The notes beneath the pieces were generated by a model. The model saw only the letters and a program-made list of their open reading frames with translations. It was not told the origin of the DNA and searched no databases. 8,471 bases of DNA from Chitinophagaceae bacterium. Lineage in GTDB: Bacteria > Bacteroidota > Bacteroidia > Chitinophagales > Chitinophagaceae. The translations under genes were made by a program, and so were the position numbers. Numbering within the stretch: position 1 is the stretch's first letter; every line of letters starts with the position of its first letter. This document shows positions 6,972 through 8,471 of the stretch, piece after piece. The DNA is taken from positions 1-8,471 of the forward strand of contig JAEUVW010000420.1 of NCBI GenBank assembly GCA_016786525.1. The letters run 5' to 3'.

Positions 6972-8069
6972 ATGAATGCAAAAAAATCCTTTATCGTAGC
7001 ATTGATCCTGTTGTGTTTCAATGTGTTTAGCGTATGTGCGCAGGAATGGTCTTCGCCTGAAATCGAACAGATGTACCAGCAAGGAGTGGCCAGCCTGAGC
7101 CGCGGCAATGCCACCGAGGCGGTAGCGATCTTCCAGAAAGTGCTGCCCCTGGAGCCGGGCAATTTGCTGGTGAAGAAAAGCCTGGCCCAGGCCTACCAGG
7201 TATCCGGCAATTACCAGAATGCACTGTTGGTGCTGGAGCCTATGTTTGCCTCCGGGACTGCCGATGCTGAGTGTTACCGCATTGCCGCACAATGCTACGA
7301 AGGCATCAAAGAAGATAAGAAAGCACAAAAGATCATTGCCGAAGGGATAGACAAAAACCCGAAATCCGGCCTGCTGTATTACCAGCAGGGCCTGCTCTTC
7401 AAAACGCAACGCAATTTTGAAGCTGCCCTGAAATCCTGGCTGGACGGTATTGCGGCTGACCCGGACTTCCACCTGAACTATCACGAAGCCGCCATTGCCT
7501 ATGTACAGACAGACCGCGTGATCTGGGCGATTATCTATGGGGAGATCTTTGTGAATAAGGAGCCGAATACACAGCGGGGCAACGATACAAAATTGCTGCT
7601 GCTGGATGCTTACCAGAAGCTGTTCTTCACTCCTTCGAAAAATGTAACCGGTGAGACCCTGATGCGTGCAGAAGCGGCAAACTTTGAAGAGGCAGTAAAA
7701 AAAACTTACCTGGGTCTTTTTTTTGTGATCAGCGACGGCATTACCACAGAGAACCTGATCATGCTGCGCAGCCGCTTTATGGTCAGCTGGCTGAATACCT
7801 ATGCCAGGCGCTATCCTTTCACCTTATATGCTTTTCATCATGAAATGATGACAGACGGCTACTTTGACCTGTACAACCAATGGTTGTTCGGTAAAGCAGA
7901 AAATCCCCAACAGTACGGCACCTGGTCCGCTTCATTCGGAGATGATATGGCCACATTCGAAAAATGGCGCATCAAACACCCCCTGCGTATGCAGGCGTCC
8001 GACAACTATAATACAGACCGTAGTTTCAAAGGTTTATTCAGCGAAAAACTCAATAAGTCAAAACGTTAA
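6972..8069 (+). CDS. Exported tetratricopeptide-repeat protein
   Basis: This 365-residue protein has an N-terminal signal peptide (MNAKKSFIVALILLCFNVFS, likely cleaved after VCA at residue 23; the lipobox around C22 is poor, so lipidation is unlikely). TPR helical pairs run from about residue 35 to 170: YQQGVASLSRGNATEAVAIFQKVL (36-59), VKKSLAQAYQVSGNYQNALLVLE (67-89), AECYRIAAQCYEGIKEDKKA (99-118) and LYYQQGLLFKTQRNFEAALKSWLDGI (135-160). TPRs act as protein-binding scaffolds, here presumably in the periplasm. The C-terminal 145 residues have no family I recognise; they contain an aromatic segment GYFDLYNQWLFGK (296-308) and end in a basic tail, NKSKR. The start is fixed by the signal peptide. 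The gene lies 84 bp upstream of a SurA-like isomerase gene on the same strand, but a promoter-like motif sits between them. Confidence 0.85.
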   Translation: MNAKKSFIVALILLCFNVFSVCAQEWSSPEIEQMYQQGVASLSRGNATEAVAIFQKVLPLEPGNLLVKKSLAQAYQVSGNYQNALLVLEPMFASGTADAECYRIAAQCYEGIKEDKKAQKIIAEGIDKNPKSGLLYYQQGLLFKTQRNFEAALKSWLDGIAADPDFHLNYHEAAIAYVQTDRVIWAIIYGEIFVNKEPNTQRGNDTKLLLLDAYQKLFFTPSKNVTGETLMRAEAANFEEAVKKTYLGLFFVISDGITTENLIMLRSRFMVSWLNTYARRYPFTLYAFHHEMMTDGYFDLYNQWLFGKAENPQQYGTWSASFGDDMATFEKWRIKHPLRMQASDNYNTDRSFKGLFSEKLNKSKR

Positions 8070-8087
8070 ATAAATTGCTTTACGATC

Positions 8088-8116
8088 TTTATTCATAGGT
8101 CAAAACCTTATTTTTG
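8088..8116 (+). promoter_or_regulatory. Candidate promoter of the SurA-like gene
   Basis: TATTTTTG at 8109-8116 fits the TAnnTTTG element exactly. The best upstream partner is TTTA at 8088-8091 (one mismatch, 17-nt spacer), which is weak. A start near 8121 would give a leader of about 33 nt to the ATG at 8154. This suggests the isomerase gene can be transcribed independently of the TPR gene. Confidence 0.4.
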
Positions 8117-8153
8117 CTGCTCTCTCAATCTATACAGAGTCTTTTCTACGCAT

Positions 8154-8471
8154 ATGCCTTCTATATTCTTACGGTACGCCAGCCTGTTGACGCTCACTGT
8201 TTTTTTTACTTCCCTGTTTCCTGTTTTCCCGGCATCGGCACAGCAACAAAGTGCAGACCGCATTATTGCCAAGATCGGGAAAAGCCGGATCATCCTGCAG
8301 TCCGATCTTGAACGCGAATTTGAGCAGTTCAAAATGGAGAATGAAAGTGCGGGCGACAGTATGAAATGCTCGCTGCTCCAGGAAATGATCTTCCAGAAAC
8401 TGCTGGCAGAACAGGCGGACCGGGACAGTGTGGTCATCAGTGAAGAAGAACTGGAAGCCAATATGGATCAG
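8154..8471 (+). CDS. SurA-like periplasmic peptidyl-prolyl cis-trans isomerase (3'-truncated by window edge)
   Basis: The first 106 residues of an exported protein are visible and run open to the window's right edge. A signal peptide (MPSIFLRYASLLTLTVFF to about A29, cleavage PASA before QQQ) is followed by DRIIAKIGKSRIILQSDLE near 35-53 and then CSLLQEMIFQKLLAEQADRD (about 74-93) and VVISEEELEANMDQ. This pattern is that of the N-terminal chaperone (SurA_N) region of SurA/parvulin proteins: a 'VAKVGK-I-ILxSDIE' strand-helix, then a helix ending in LLxEQAxxDS, with V-I-x-xEELEANMD opening the next helix. Proteins of this family assist folding of outer membrane proteins. The parvulin (rotamase) domains expected downstream are outside the window, so isomerase activity is inferred. 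The ATG at 8154 is chosen because it gives a complete signal peptide. Confidence 0.8.
   Translation, partial: MPSIFLRYASLLTLTVFFTSLFPVFPASAQQQSADRIIAKIGKSRIILQSDLEREFEQFKMENESAGDSMKCSLLQEMIFQKLLAEQADRDSVVISEEELEANMDQ

Noticed and set aside
6143..7030. Long open frame (295 codons) on + opposite hemH
   Set aside because: It overlaps the entire 5' part of the well-supported ferrochelatase gene and the divergent spacer, and its product resembles no family.
8200..8207. Eight-T run in the signal peptide of the SurA-like gene
   Set aside because: Similar T8 runs occur in the kinase (near 2550) and the TPR gene (near 7716), all encoding Phe pairs or triplets; this looks like TTT codon preference, not a switch.

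Overview
The window looks like a chromosomal segment of a Bacteroidota bacterium, plausibly of the family Chitinophagaceae. The family-level guess is inference. Four things support the phylum: a type IX secretion (T9SS) type A C-terminal sorting domain; a Reg_prop/Y_Y_Y propeller histidine kinase paired with a LytTR response regulator; upstream elements resembling the Bacteroidota sigma factor consensus (TTTG, about 20 nt, TAnnTTTG); and few recognisable Shine-Dalgarno sites. Base composition is moderate (near 50% GC by eye). No tRNA, rRNA, CRISPR array, transposase or phage gene was seen, so this reads as an ordinary core-genome neighbourhood and not a mobile island.

Layout. Positions 3-1304 (+) hold the 3' part of a secreted T9SS cargo protein with repeated beta-strand units; its coding sequence is interrupted in frame by a short GC-rich palindrome. 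A 203-bp spacer (1305-1507) holds several small inverted repeats and a good promoter candidate. It is followed by a two-gene operon on + in which the LytTR response regulator (1508-2308) comes first and overlaps the propeller sensor kinase (2301-5255), which begins at TTG. With no spacer at all, the convergent heme operon follows on the minus strand: hemH (6841-5819) is transcribed first and hemJ (5795-5256, GTG start) second. These encode the last two steps of protoporphyrin-dependent heme synthesis. A 130-bp divergent spacer separates hemH from a + strand gene for an exported TPR protein (6972-8069). Last comes the 5' end of a SurA-like periplasmic peptidyl-prolyl isomerase (8154 to the window edge).

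How they work together. HemJ oxidises protoporphyrinogen IX and HemH inserts iron into the product, so their pairing is functional. The kinase/regulator pair is a self-contained signalling module; its targets cannot be read from this window. The TPR protein and the SurA homologue are both exported and may belong to envelope biogenesis, but that link rests on adjacency only. I did not find a clearly new biological system. The points most worth a second look are the palindrome-derived peptide insertion in the T9SS sorting domain, the cysteine cluster in the ferrochelatase, the nine-G tract in the surface protein gene, and the nearly leaderless arrangement of the TPR gene.
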